Shown piece by piece: positions 10,242-17,686 of a DNA stretch of 64,000 nt (positions within the stretch are counted from its first letter, which is position 1; every line of letters starts with the position of its first letter). This stretch comes from Marisediminicola antarctica. Lineage in GTDB: Bacteria; Actinomycetota; Actinomycetes; Actinomycetales; Microbacteriaceae. The notes beneath the pieces are model-generated. The model saw only the letters and a list, made by a program, of their open reading frames with translations, had not been told where the DNA came from and did no database searches. The translations under genes were made by a program, and so were the position numbers. The stretch covers positions 124,001 to 188,000 of the forward strand of contig NZ_CP017146.1 in the NCBI RefSeq assembly GCF_009930795.1. The letters are read 5' to 3'.

Positions 10242-11998
10242 GGCCCGACCTCGCTCTCGGCTGGGTCGCTGTGCTCCGGTTCGTCCGCGGCGTGGGCGCG
10301 GGAGACCTCGCCCGCTCCCCCGAGCGCGCCCCGCCGCATGGCCTTCAGCCGGTGCATGACGCCGTTGCCGCCGCGACCGAAGTAGTCGTGCAGCAGGGTG
10401 TACTCGGCGTACAGCAGGTCGTAGGCGTCAGCCGCATCCGGATTCGGGGTGAAGGCGGACCTGTTGAGGCGACCCATCGCGTCGCCGGCGGCGCGCACGT
10501 CGCGATAGGCGCCCGCCGCGACCGCGGCATGGATCGCGGAGCCGAGCGCGGGGCCCTGGTCGCTCACGATCGTCGACACCGGCATCCGCAGCACATCGCT
10601 GTAGACCTGCATGAGGAAGGGGTTCTTGATCAGGCCGCCCGCGGCGACGAACTCGGTCACGGGGGTGCCGCTCGCGGCGAAGGTCTCGACGATCGTGCGG
10701 GTGCCGAACGCGGTGGCCTCGAACAGGGCCCGGTAGATCTCCTCGGCCCGGGTCGCGAGCGTCGCGCCGATGAGGGTTCCGCTGAGCTCGTGATCGACGA
10801 GCACCGAGCGGTTGCCGCTGTGCCAGTCGAGGGCAATGAGGCCGTGCCCGCCGACGGGCTGATCCTCGATGAGCGAGGTCAGGTACTCGTGCACGCTGAG
10901 CCCCCGCGCCGCGGCCTCCTCGTGATAGCGGCCCGGAACCTGGTTGTTCACGTACCAGGCGAAGATGTCGCCGACGCCGGACTGCCCCGCCTCGTAGCCG
11001 TAGAGCCCCGCGACGATCCCGCCGTCGACGACGCCGCACATCCCGGGCACCTCGGTGATCCCCGTCGCGTTCATGACGTGGCAGGTGGAGGTTCCCATGA
11101 TCGCGAGCATCTGGCCGGGCTCGACGGCCTGGGCCGCCGGCGCCGTGACATGCGCGTCGACGTTGCCGACCGCGACCGCGATGCCGGCAGGGAGCCCGGT
11201 CCACGCTGCGGCCCGGTCCGACAGCACGCCCGCCTTCTCACCGAGCTGGCCGATCTCGTGGGCGATCTTGTCGTCGGCGAATCCCGCGAACTCGGGGTTG
11301 AGCGCGGCGAGGAATCCGCGGCTGGGGTATGCGCCGTCCTGCAGGATGCCCTTGTAGCCGGCCGTGCAGGCGTTGCGCAGGTAGTTGCCGGTGAGCTGCC
11401 AGACGATCCAGTCGGCGGCCTCGACGAAGTGGTCCATTCGGGCATAGAGCTCTGGGTCCTCCTCGAGCAGCTGCAGGCCCTTGGCGAACTCCCACTCGCT
11501 CGAGATGAGCCCGCCGTAGCGGGGCAGCCAGCTCTCGCCGCGGGTGCGGGCGAGTTCGTTGATGCGGTCGGCCTGCGCCTGCGCCGCGTGGTGCTTCCAC
11601 AGCTTGACGTAGGCGTGCGGGCGTGACTCGAGGCCGGGAACCTCGCTGAGCGGGGTTCCGTCGGCGAGCACGGGGAGCGGGGTGCTCGCGGTGAAGTCGG
11701 TGCCGATGCCGATGACCTGCTGTGGGTTGATTCCGGATGCGGCGATCGCCCGCGGCACGGCGGTCCTGAGCACATCCACATAGTCGGCCGGCACCTGTAG
11801 CGCCCACTCGGGCGGCAGCTGCTCGCCGGTCGAGGCGAGCACGGTATCCATCACGGCGTGCGGGTATTCGTGGGTCGCGGTGCCGAACTCGGCGCCGTCG
11901 GAGACGCGCACGACGAGGGCGCGACCGGACAGGGTGCCGTAGTCGACACCGACGACGAATCGGTCCTCCGGCGTGATCGGTGCGGCGGAAGCGGGCAC
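10238..11998 (-). CDS. araB: Ribulokinase
   Basis: Phosphorylates L-ribulose at the expense of ATP (FGGY carbohydrate kinase family). The 586-residue length and the N-terminal GVDYGTLSGRALVVRV are specific to AraB rather than to the shorter xylulokinases, as is the GTDFTAS segment near residue 101. GTG start preceded by AAGGAG at good spacing. First gene of araB-araD-araA-lacI, with a promoter and LacI-type operator immediately upstream. The C-terminal extension beyond the second FGGY domain is rich in charged residues and ends by overlapping araD. Confidence 0.96.
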   Translation of the reverse strand: MPASAAPITPEDRFVVGVDYGTLSGRALVVRVSDGAEFGTATHEYPHAVMDTVLASTGEQLPPEWALQVPADYVDVLRTAVPRAIAASGINPQQVIGIGTDFTASTPLPVLADGTPLSEVPGLESRPHAYVKLWKHHAAQAQADRINELARTRGESWLPRYGGLISSEWEFAKGLQLLEEDPELYARMDHFVEAADWIVWQLTGNYLRNACTAGYKGILQDGAYPSRGFLAALNPEFAGFADDKIAHEIGQLGEKAGVLSDRAAAWTGLPAGIAVAVGNVDAHVTAPAAQAVEPGQMLAIMGTSTCHVMNATGITEVPGMCGVVDGGIVAGLYGYEAGQSGVGDIFAWYVNNQVPGRYHEEAAARGLSVHEYLTSLIEDQPVGGHGLIALDWHSGNRSVLVDHELSGTLIGATLATRAEEIYRALFEATAFGTRTIVETFAASGTPVTEFVAAGGLIKNPFLMQVYSDVLRMPVSTIVSDQGPALGSAIHAAVAAGAYRDVRAAGDAMGRLNRSAFTPNPDAADAYDLLYAEYTLLHDYFGRGGNGVMHRLKAMRRGALGGAGEVSRAHAADEPEHSDPAESEVGP

Positions 11999-12041
11999 GA
12001 GAGACTCCTTCGTCAGGGCGGCGGATCGCAGCGGATCACGA

Positions 12042-12092
12042 AATGTGATCGCTCACATTGCATGGTAGCCGCCCGGTTGACGTGCCTGTCAA
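12042..12092 (-). promoter_or_regulatory. Promoter and LacI-type operator of the ara operon
   Basis: TTGACA (12087-12092) and TACCAT (12062-12067) are separated by 19 bases, the same unusual spacing as before the CUT2 operon. The operator AATGTGATCGCTCACATT (12042-12059) follows directly over the predicted transcription start, so binding should block initiation. Confidence 0.8.
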
Positions 12093-12141
12093 GCCCGCGG
12101 GCTCGCAGCAGGCGCTCGCTCCCGGCTCGGTGAGTCCGCCG

Positions 12142-13179
12142 TCAGCCGCGAGCGCGGGCCGTGGACTCGCGCACGATCAGCTCCGGCAGGATCTGCGCGT
12201 GGTCGAGGTCGGTCTCGCCCTCGATCTCGCCGACGAGCAGTGCGATCGATCGCCTGCCGAGCTCGGCGAAGTCCTGCCGAACCGTCGTGAGCGGCGGGAA
12301 GAAGTGCCGGGCCTCCGGGATGTCGTCGAAGCCGACCACGCTTATATCGCCGGGAACATCGAGTCCGGCGTTGCGGAAGGCGTGCAACAGGCCGAGCGCC
12401 ATCTGGTCGTTCCCCGCGAACACCGCCGTGAAGTCGCGAAAGTCCAGCAGTTCGGTGCCGACGTGGTACCCGAAGTCTGCTGTCCAGTCACCGAGGATGG
12501 GCCGGTGGGTTCTCAGGTCGGCCGCGCTGATGGCATCGAGGAATCCGCGCATCCGGGCTTCCGCCTCAATCCAGTCGCGCGGGCCGGCGACATGGACTAT
12601 CTCCTCGTGGCCGAGCCCGATGAGGTGGGTCGTGGCCATCCTCGCGCCCGCGATCTGGTCAACCGAGAGACTGCGGGGCGCATCCTGGCCGGTGGAATCG
12701 AGCGTCACCAGCGGGATGGTGAGGGCGAGCTGCCGGAAGGCGTCGAATACGCGCACCTGCGGGGCGATGACCACAAGGCCCTCGATCGCCTGCGCCATGA
12801 GGTGCTCGAGCCCCTCGGTGACTGCCCCCTGATCGCTTGTCGACAGGCTCGTCGTGGTGATGAGGTAGCCAGCCTCGCGTGCCGCATCCTCGATGGCGTG
12901 CAGGCTGGTCGTCGGGCCGTAGTGGGCCGTCTGCGAGGTCAGCACACCGATGGTCCGCGACTTGCTCGTCACGAGGGCGCGCGCCGCCTGGTTCGGCCGG
13001 TAGCCGATCTGCTCGATGACCTCGAGCACGCGCTGCCTGGTGCTGGGCTTGATCGACTCGGCGTTGTTGAGCACCCTGGACACCGTCTGGTACGAAACGC
13101 CCGCGAGCCGTGCGACATCTCGGATGTTGGGAGCGCGAACCTTTGGTGGTTCCATGGTGACTGTCGTACCCGGCTTCAT
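12142..13179 (-). CDS. LacI-family regulator, probable pentose repressor
   Basis: 345-residue LacI protein: helix-turn-helix NIRDVARLAGVSYQTVSRVL near residues 18-37, then a sugar-binding domain ending DISVVGFDDIPEARHFFPPLTTVRQDF, which closely parallels the ara-operon LacI (DVSVVGFDDIPESVHYSPPLTTVRQDF). It is a single gene upstream of, and in line with, araB. An alternative start is the ATG at 13155 (MEPPKVRAPN); neither start has a strong RBS. An operator of the same family sits five bases before the first start, indicating autoregulation. Probably shares the regulon of the other pentose LacI. Confidence 0.9.
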   Translation of the reverse strand: MKPGTTVTMEPPKVRAPNIRDVARLAGVSYQTVSRVLNNAESIKPSTRQRVLEVIEQIGYRPNQAARALVTSKSRTIGVLTSQTAHYGPTTSLHAIEDAAREAGYLITTTSLSTSDQGAVTEGLEHLMAQAIEGLVVIAPQVRVFDAFRQLALTIPLVTLDSTGQDAPRSLSVDQIAGARMATTHLIGLGHEEIVHVAGPRDWIEAEARMRGFLDAISAADLRTHRPILGDWTADFGYHVGTELLDFRDFTAVFAGNDQMALGLLHAFRNAGLDVPGDISVVGFDDIPEARHFFPPLTTVRQDFAELGRRSIALLVGEIEGETDLDHAQILPELIVRESTARARG

Positions 13180-13183
13180 CGGC

Positions 13184-13221
13184 GATGTGTACGTTCACAT
13201 TTCGCGAACGAGACCATTATG
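13184..13221 (-). promoter_or_regulatory. Operator and -10 of the second pentose LacI gene
   Basis: GATGTGT-ACGT-TCACATT (13184-13201) has the same spacing as the two perfect operators, with two changes in one arm. A CATAAT -10 (13216-13221) places transcription start close to 13209, so the site lies just downstream of it. Confidence 0.6.
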
Positions 13222-13279
13222 GCGCACCCGCGACGCCACGCCACCCGCAAGTACCGATCAACGTGTGCGCGCGGGTCGG

Positions 13280-14422
13280 CTACCGGTCGAGCGCCTGCAG
13301 CAAGTCGCCCAGCAGGTCGTCGACACCCTCGATCCCGACCGACAGTCGCACGATGTTGTCCGGCACCTCGAGCTCAGTGCCGCGCACCGAGGCGTGGGTC
13401 ATCTCCGACGGGTAGCCGATGAGCGACTCGACACCGCCGAGCGACTCGGCGAGCAGGAACACCTCGGTCGACTCGACGAGCTTTCGGGCAGCGGGTGCCC
13501 CGCCCCGGAGCGCGAGCGAGAGCATGCCCCCGAAGCCGCGCATCTGCCGGGCCGCGATGTCGTGCCCGGGGTGCTCTGCCAGGCCGGGGTAGTAGACCCG
13601 CTCGATCGACGGATGCCCGACGAGCCGTTCCGCGATCGCCCGCGCGTTGCTCGAATGGCGCTCGACACGCACGGCGAGGGTCTTGATCCCGCGCACCGTG
13701 AGCCAGGCATCCATCGGTCCGGGGACCGCACCAACAGCGAACTGATGGAAGCCGACCTTCTCGGCGATCTCCTCGTTGCTCGTCACGACCGCCCCGCCGA
13801 GCACGTCGGAGTGCCCGCCGAGGTACTTGGTGGTGGAGTGCGTGACGACGTCGGCGCCGAGGGCGAGCGGGTTCTGCAGGTAGGGGGAAGCAAAAGTGTT
13901 GTCCACGACGACGATCGCGCCGGCCGCGTGGCCGATCTCGGCGAGCGCCGCGATGTCGCTGATCTTCATGAGCGGGTTGCTGGGTGTCTCGACCCAGAGC
14001 ACCGCAGTTCCGGGCGTGACGGCGGCGCGCACGGCGTCGAGGTCGGTGAGCTCGACGGTTTCGAGCTCGATACCCCACGGAACGAACACGCGGTTGACCA
14101 GGCGGTGCGTGCCGCCATAGACGTCGTTGCCCATCACGACGCGAGCGCCCGGCGCGAGGATCGCGCGCAGAAGGGTGTCTTCGCCGGCGAGCCCAGACGC
14201 GAAGCTGAACCCGTGGGCTGCCCCCTCGAGGTCAGCGACGAGGGCCTCCAGGGAGGTGCGGGTCGGGTTACCACCGCGGGCGTACTCGTAGCCGCCGCGG
14301 AAACCCCCGATCCCGTCCTGTACGAACGTCGAGGTCTGGTAGATCGGCGGGATGACCGCGCCGGTTGCCTTGTCGGGGGTCTGCCCGACGTGGATGGCTC
14401 GGGTGGAGAAGTCGTGACTCAT
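13280..14422 (-). CDS. metB: Cystathionine gamma-synthase or gamma-lyase
   Basis: PLP enzyme of the Cys/Met-metabolism (transsulfuration) family, 380 residues. D174 (VVDNTFASP) and the Schiff-base lysine K199 (THSTTKYLGGHSD) are in place, as are the substrate-phosphate contacts in YEYARGGNPTR near residue 45. It follows cbs on the same strand with a 53-base gap made of a 14-bp tandem repeat; RBS GAAGGAC. Pairing with cystathionine beta-synthase suggests the reverse direction (cystathionine to cysteine), in which case gamma-lyase is the true activity; sequence cannot separate the two. Confidence 0.9.
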   Translation of the reverse strand: MSHDFSTRAIHVGQTPDKATGAVIPPIYQTSTFVQDGIGGFRGGYEYARGGNPTRTSLEALVADLEGAAHGFSFASGLAGEDTLLRAILAPGARVVMGNDVYGGTHRLVNRVFVPWGIELETVELTDLDAVRAAVTPGTAVLWVETPSNPLMKISDIAALAEIGHAAGAIVVVDNTFASPYLQNPLALGADVVTHSTTKYLGGHSDVLGGAVVTSNEEIAEKVGFHQFAVGAVPGPMDAWLTVRGIKTLAVRVERHSSNARAIAERLVGHPSIERVYYPGLAEHPGHDIAARQMRGFGGMLSLALRGGAPAARKLVESTEVFLLAESLGGVESLIGYPSEMTHASVRGTELEVPDNIVRLSVGIEGVDDLLGDLLQALDR

Positions 14423-14432
14423 GGGGTCCTTC

Positions 14433-14488
14433 GTCAGTTGGAGAGGGTCAGTTGGCGAGCGTCAGTTGGCGAGGGTCAGCTGGAGAGG
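14433..14488. repeat. 14-bp tandem repeat, four units
   Basis: Four copies of GTCAGTTGGMGAGS (14433, 14447, 14461, 14475). The last copy contains the cbs stop codon, so on the coding strand the LSS-stop end of cbs is repeated three more times as untranslated sequence before the metB RBS. Confidence 0.9.
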
Positions 14489-15825
14489 TAGCTGAGCAGG
14501 TCGGTCCGGGTGAGCAGCGCGAGCGGTTTGCCGCCATCGGTCACGAGGAGTGTGTCGGCGGCGCCGAACGCCTCGAGTGCCGATTCAATCGACTGGCCGG
14601 CCCCGACGAGGTCGAGCGGCGGGCCGACGAGCCCGCCGATCACATCCGTCATTGCCGCGTCGCCCGCGAGTACGAGCTCGAGCAGCCGGTCTTCGTGCAC
14701 CGCGCCGAGCACCTCACCGAGCACGACCGGAAGATCCGCAGAGAGCACGGGCAGCTGCGACGCCCCCGTTTCGCGCAGGAGCCGGATGGCGTCGCGCACG
14801 GTGTGCTCGGGCCGCAGGTGGGCGAGTTCGCTGCCGGCGACGACGTCCGCGACCGTCGCGCCCTCATCGGGTGTCGCGAAGCCGTGTGATCGCATCCACC
14901 GGTCGTTGAAGATCTTGCCGAGGTAGCCGCGCCCGCCGTCGGGCAGCAACACGACGACGACGTCGTCGGGGCCGAGGTCCCGCGCCGCCTCGAGCGCGGC
15001 CGCGATCGCGAGCCCGCTCGATCCGCCGACGAGCAGTCCCTCTTCCAGCGCAAGCCGGCGGGTCAGGGCGAAGGAGACGGCATCGGATGCCGCGATGACA
15101 CGATCGACGACGCTCGGGTCGTAGGCCTCGGGCCAGAAGTCCTCGCCGACGCCCTCGACGAGATACGGGCGGCCGGTGCCGCCGGAGTAGACCGACCCCT
15201 CGGGGTCGGCGCCGATGATCTGCACCGCTCCGCCCGAGACCTCCTTGAGGTACTTGCCCACGCCGCTGATCGTGCCGCCGGTGCCGACACCGGCGACGAA
15301 GTGCGTCACCTTGCCCTCGGTGTCCCGCCAGATCTCCGGACCGGTCGTCTCATAGTGGCTGAGCGGCCCGTTCGGGTTGGCGTACTGGTTGGGCTTGAAC
15401 GCGCCGGGAATCTCGCGGGCGAGACGGTCGGACACCCCGTAGTACGACTCGGGGCTGTCGGGTGCGACGGAGGTCGGCGTCACGACGACCTCGGCCCCGT
15501 AGGCGGTGAGCACATTGCGCTTGTCGATTCCGACCTTGTCGGGCACCACGAAGACGCACCGGTAGCCGCGCTGCTGGGCGACGAGCGCGAGCCCGACGCC
15601 GGTGTTTCCGGATGTCGGCTCGACGATCGTTCCGCCCGGCTTCAACAGCCCGTCGCGCTCGGCCGCGTCGATGATGCGCGTTGCAATGCGGTCCTTCGAC
15701 GATCCCCCGGGGTTCACGTACTCGAGCTTGACCAGGATCGTGGCCGAGATGCCCTCGGTGACGTGGTTCAGCTTCACGAGCGGCGTGTTGCCGACGAGGT
15801 CGATCACAGAATTTGCGTACTTCAC
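14476..15825 (-). CDS. cbs: Cystathionine beta-synthase
   Basis: Condenses homocysteine with serine (or acetylserine) to cystathionine. A fold-type II PLP domain occupies residues 1 to about 320, with the Schiff-base K44 in NPGGSSKDR and the PLP-phosphate loop GTGGTISGVGKYL near 185. A tandem CBS-domain module (about 335-449) follows, likely a regulatory adenosine-ligand domain. No haem-binding N-terminal extension is present. First gene of the cbs-metB pair on the minus strand; together they form a reverse transsulfuration route to cysteine. Confidence 0.93.
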   Translation of the reverse strand: MKYANSVIDLVGNTPLVKLNHVTEGISATILVKLEYVNPGGSSKDRIATRIIDAAERDGLLKPGGTIVEPTSGNTGVGLALVAQQRGYRCVFVVPDKVGIDKRNVLTAYGAEVVVTPTSVAPDSPESYYGVSDRLAREIPGAFKPNQYANPNGPLSHYETTGPEIWRDTEGKVTHFVAGVGTGGTISGVGKYLKEVSGGAVQIIGADPEGSVYSGGTGRPYLVEGVGEDFWPEAYDPSVVDRVIAASDAVSFALTRRLALEEGLLVGGSSGLAIAAALEAARDLGPDDVVVVLLPDGGRGYLGKIFNDRWMRSHGFATPDEGATVADVVAGSELAHLRPEHTVRDAIRLLRETGASQLPVLSADLPVVLGEVLGAVHEDRLLELVLAGDAAMTDVIGGLVGPPLDLVGAGQSIESALEAFGAADTLLVTDGGKPLALLTRTDLLSYLSS

Positions 15826-16007
15826 TGGGCCAGCCCCTGGTTCGCCGGATAAGGAGGATATTGCGGACTCGCAGCCCGCCCGGCGAGCCTACCAAGGCGC
15901 CCCGGAATGTTACGGGGGCACCGACATCCGGCTCCCTCACACCCAGCGCTTACCGGACTAAGGCATCCTTGTAGTGCAACAACCGCACCGACGACAGGAC
16001 CACAGCC

Positions 16008-16709
16008 TTGCCCCCTCGCGATTCGACCTCCCAGCCCATCCCGCCGGCCGCCCGCAAGGAGCTGACCGTCAAGCAACAGCGCGACGCGCGCCGGGCCGAG
16101 AAAGTTGCGGCGTTGAAGAAGAAGCAGGCCACCGAGAAGCGCAACCGCGCGATCGCGATCAGCCTCGGCAGCATCGCCGCGGTCGCCGTCGTCGGACTCG
16201 TCATTGGCGCGGTCGTCACCAACAGCACTCCCAGGGTCGAACCCGATGACATTACTATCCAGGGCCTGCAGTCGTACCCGGAGATCGCCGGCCAGACCTT
16301 CAATCACGTGGCCGAGCCCGTCGAGTACGAGCAGAGCCCCGCGGTCGGCGGCGAGCACGCAGGGGCGTGGCTCAACTGCGGAATCTACACCGAGCCGGTG
16401 CCGACAGAGAACGTTGTGCACTCCCTCGAGCACGGCGCCGTGTGGGTGGCGTACAACCCCGATGACATTGCGGGCGATGACCTGGAGGCGCTGCGGGATG
16501 CCGTGCCGGACACCTACTCCGTGCTTGCGCCCTTCCCTGGGCTTCAGGCGCCGATTGTGGTGTCCGCGTGGAGCGAGCAGGTCGAACTCGACGATGTCGA
16601 GGATGAGCGGCTGCAGCAGTTCGTCGACAAGTTCTGGCAGGGCGGCAGCGCCCCCGAGCTTGGTTCCGCCTGCACCGGCGCGATCGATGGGGCCGGCAAG
16701 ATTTCGTGA
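16008..16709 (+). CDS. DUF3105 membrane-anchored protein
   Basis: 233 residues. A basic, lysine/arginine-rich cytoplasmic N-terminus (about residues 17-47) leads to one membrane helix (AISLGSIAAVAVVGLVIGAVV), then an extracytoplasmic DUF3105 domain with NCGIYTEPVPTENVVHSLEHGAVW. The Cys/His/Glu pattern suggests metal binding, but no function is proven for the family. I read the start as TTG, with AGGAC upstream. It overlaps the following DUF305 gene by four bases (GTGA), a pair that recurs in actinobacteria. Confidence 0.85.
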   Translation: MPPRDSTSQPIPPAARKELTVKQQRDARRAEKVAALKKKQATEKRNRAIAISLGSIAAVAVVGLVIGAVVTNSTPRVEPDDITIQGLQSYPEIAGQTFNHVAEPVEYEQSPAVGGEHAGAWLNCGIYTEPVPTENVVHSLEHGAVWVAYNPDDIAGDDLEALRDAVPDTYSVLAPFPGLQAPIVVSAWSEQVELDDVEDERLQQFVDKFWQGGSAPELGSACTGAIDGAGKIS

Positions 16710-17383
16710 CCCTGCCAGAGTCGGACGACTCCGCCCGCGCTCGGCCGCGCACGCGGCTCGTGGTCGCCGCCGGGCTCGCGGCGCTCCTGCTTGTGGTCGG
16801 CGGACTCGCGATCGGGCGGCTGACTGCGCCGAATGCGCCCCTGCCCCCATCGACGACGAGCGCCGAAGCGGGTTTCGCGCGGGACATGCAGACCCACCAC
16901 CACCAGGCCGTCGAGATGGCCATGATCATCCGATCCACAACAACGGATCCCGACCTGCTCACGCTCTCCTACGACATCGCGACCTCGCAGGCGCAGCAGG
17001 CCGGCCAGATGTTCGGCTGGCTGTCGGTCTGGGGCGTCCCACCGGCATCACCGGAGCCCGCGATGACGTGGATGACCCGTCCGGCACTCGACGGAGCCAC
17101 GCACGGGCACGACAACGGCGAGGGCGCAGCCCACATTCCCGGGGAGCCGATGCCGGGGCTGACGACGTCCGAGCAGCTCGCCGAACTCCGCGCGGCGGAC
17201 GGCGAAGCGGCCGACGAGCTCTTCCTCACCCTGATGATCGCCCACCACGAGGGCGGTGTCGGAATGGCCGAGGCGCTGCTCGACCGCTCCGACAACGCCG
17301 TCGCGACAAGCCTCGCGCGCGGCATCGTCACCTCGCAGCAGGGCGAGATCAACTACATGTGGCAGCTCCTCGACGCCCCCTAG
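16706..17383 (+). CDS. DUF305 metal-binding-type secreted protein
   Basis: 225 residues with one N-terminal membrane anchor (about 18-38). The extracytoplasmic DUF305 domain is a ferritin-like helical bundle bearing two histidine motifs, MQTHHHQAVEMA (H64-H66) and MIAHHEGGVGMAE (near residue 178). These are the likely metal ligands; relatives are linked to copper handling in some bacteria. A His/Asp loop (THGHDNGEG) lies between them. Translationally coupled to the DUF3105 gene. Function beyond probable metal binding is unknown. Confidence 0.87.
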   Translation: MTLPESDDSARARPRTRLVVAAGLAALLLVVGGLAIGRLTAPNAPLPPSTTSAEAGFARDMQTHHHQAVEMAMIIRSTTTDPDLLTLSYDIATSQAQQAGQMFGWLSVWGVPPASPEPAMTWMTRPALDGATHGHDNGEGAAHIPGEPMPGLTTSEQLAELRAADGEAADELFLTLMIAHHEGGVGMAEALLDRSDNAVATSLARGIVTSQQGEINYMWQLLDAP

Positions 17384-17395
17384 CCGCCACGCGCG

Positions 17396-17668
17396 CTTTC
17401 ATCATTCAGGAGTGGAGGCTGCCGGGGAACGGTGTCAGGCGCCATCTGACGGAATGCTGCTTTCACCATTCAGGACTTCCGGACCACGACGGCCGACAGT
17501 ATTCAGGAGCCTCCGGCGTCGGTCACACGCGATCACCCTGAATCCGGGCTCCTCGACCGCTACGCTCGTGAATTCCAACCCCAACTCCTGAATTCTGAAA
17601 CCAGGTTGTAGCCCCAATTCCTGAATGATGAAAGCCGGATGGCAGCCCAGACTCCTGAATGATGGAAG
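17396..17668. repeat. Cluster of an 18-bp element in both orientations
   Basis: The 303-base gap between two convergent genes holds no ORF but several copies of CTTTCATCATTCAGGAGT: 17396-17413 (exact), 17460-17477 (two changes) and a partial copy at 17501-17510 on the plus strand; then inverted copies at 17584-17600, 17617-17634 and 17651-17668. A degenerate CCTGAAT occurs near 17537. The plus-oriented and inverted copies face each other and could fold into alternative hairpins, perhaps bidirectional transcript ends. Confidence 0.85.
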
Positions 17669-17686
17669 CGGGTGCTGGGGCGGCGG

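Noticed and set aside
17396-17668. CRISPR or simple rho-independent terminator pair
   Set aside because: Copies are in both orientations with irregular spacing and lack U-tracts, so neither fits.
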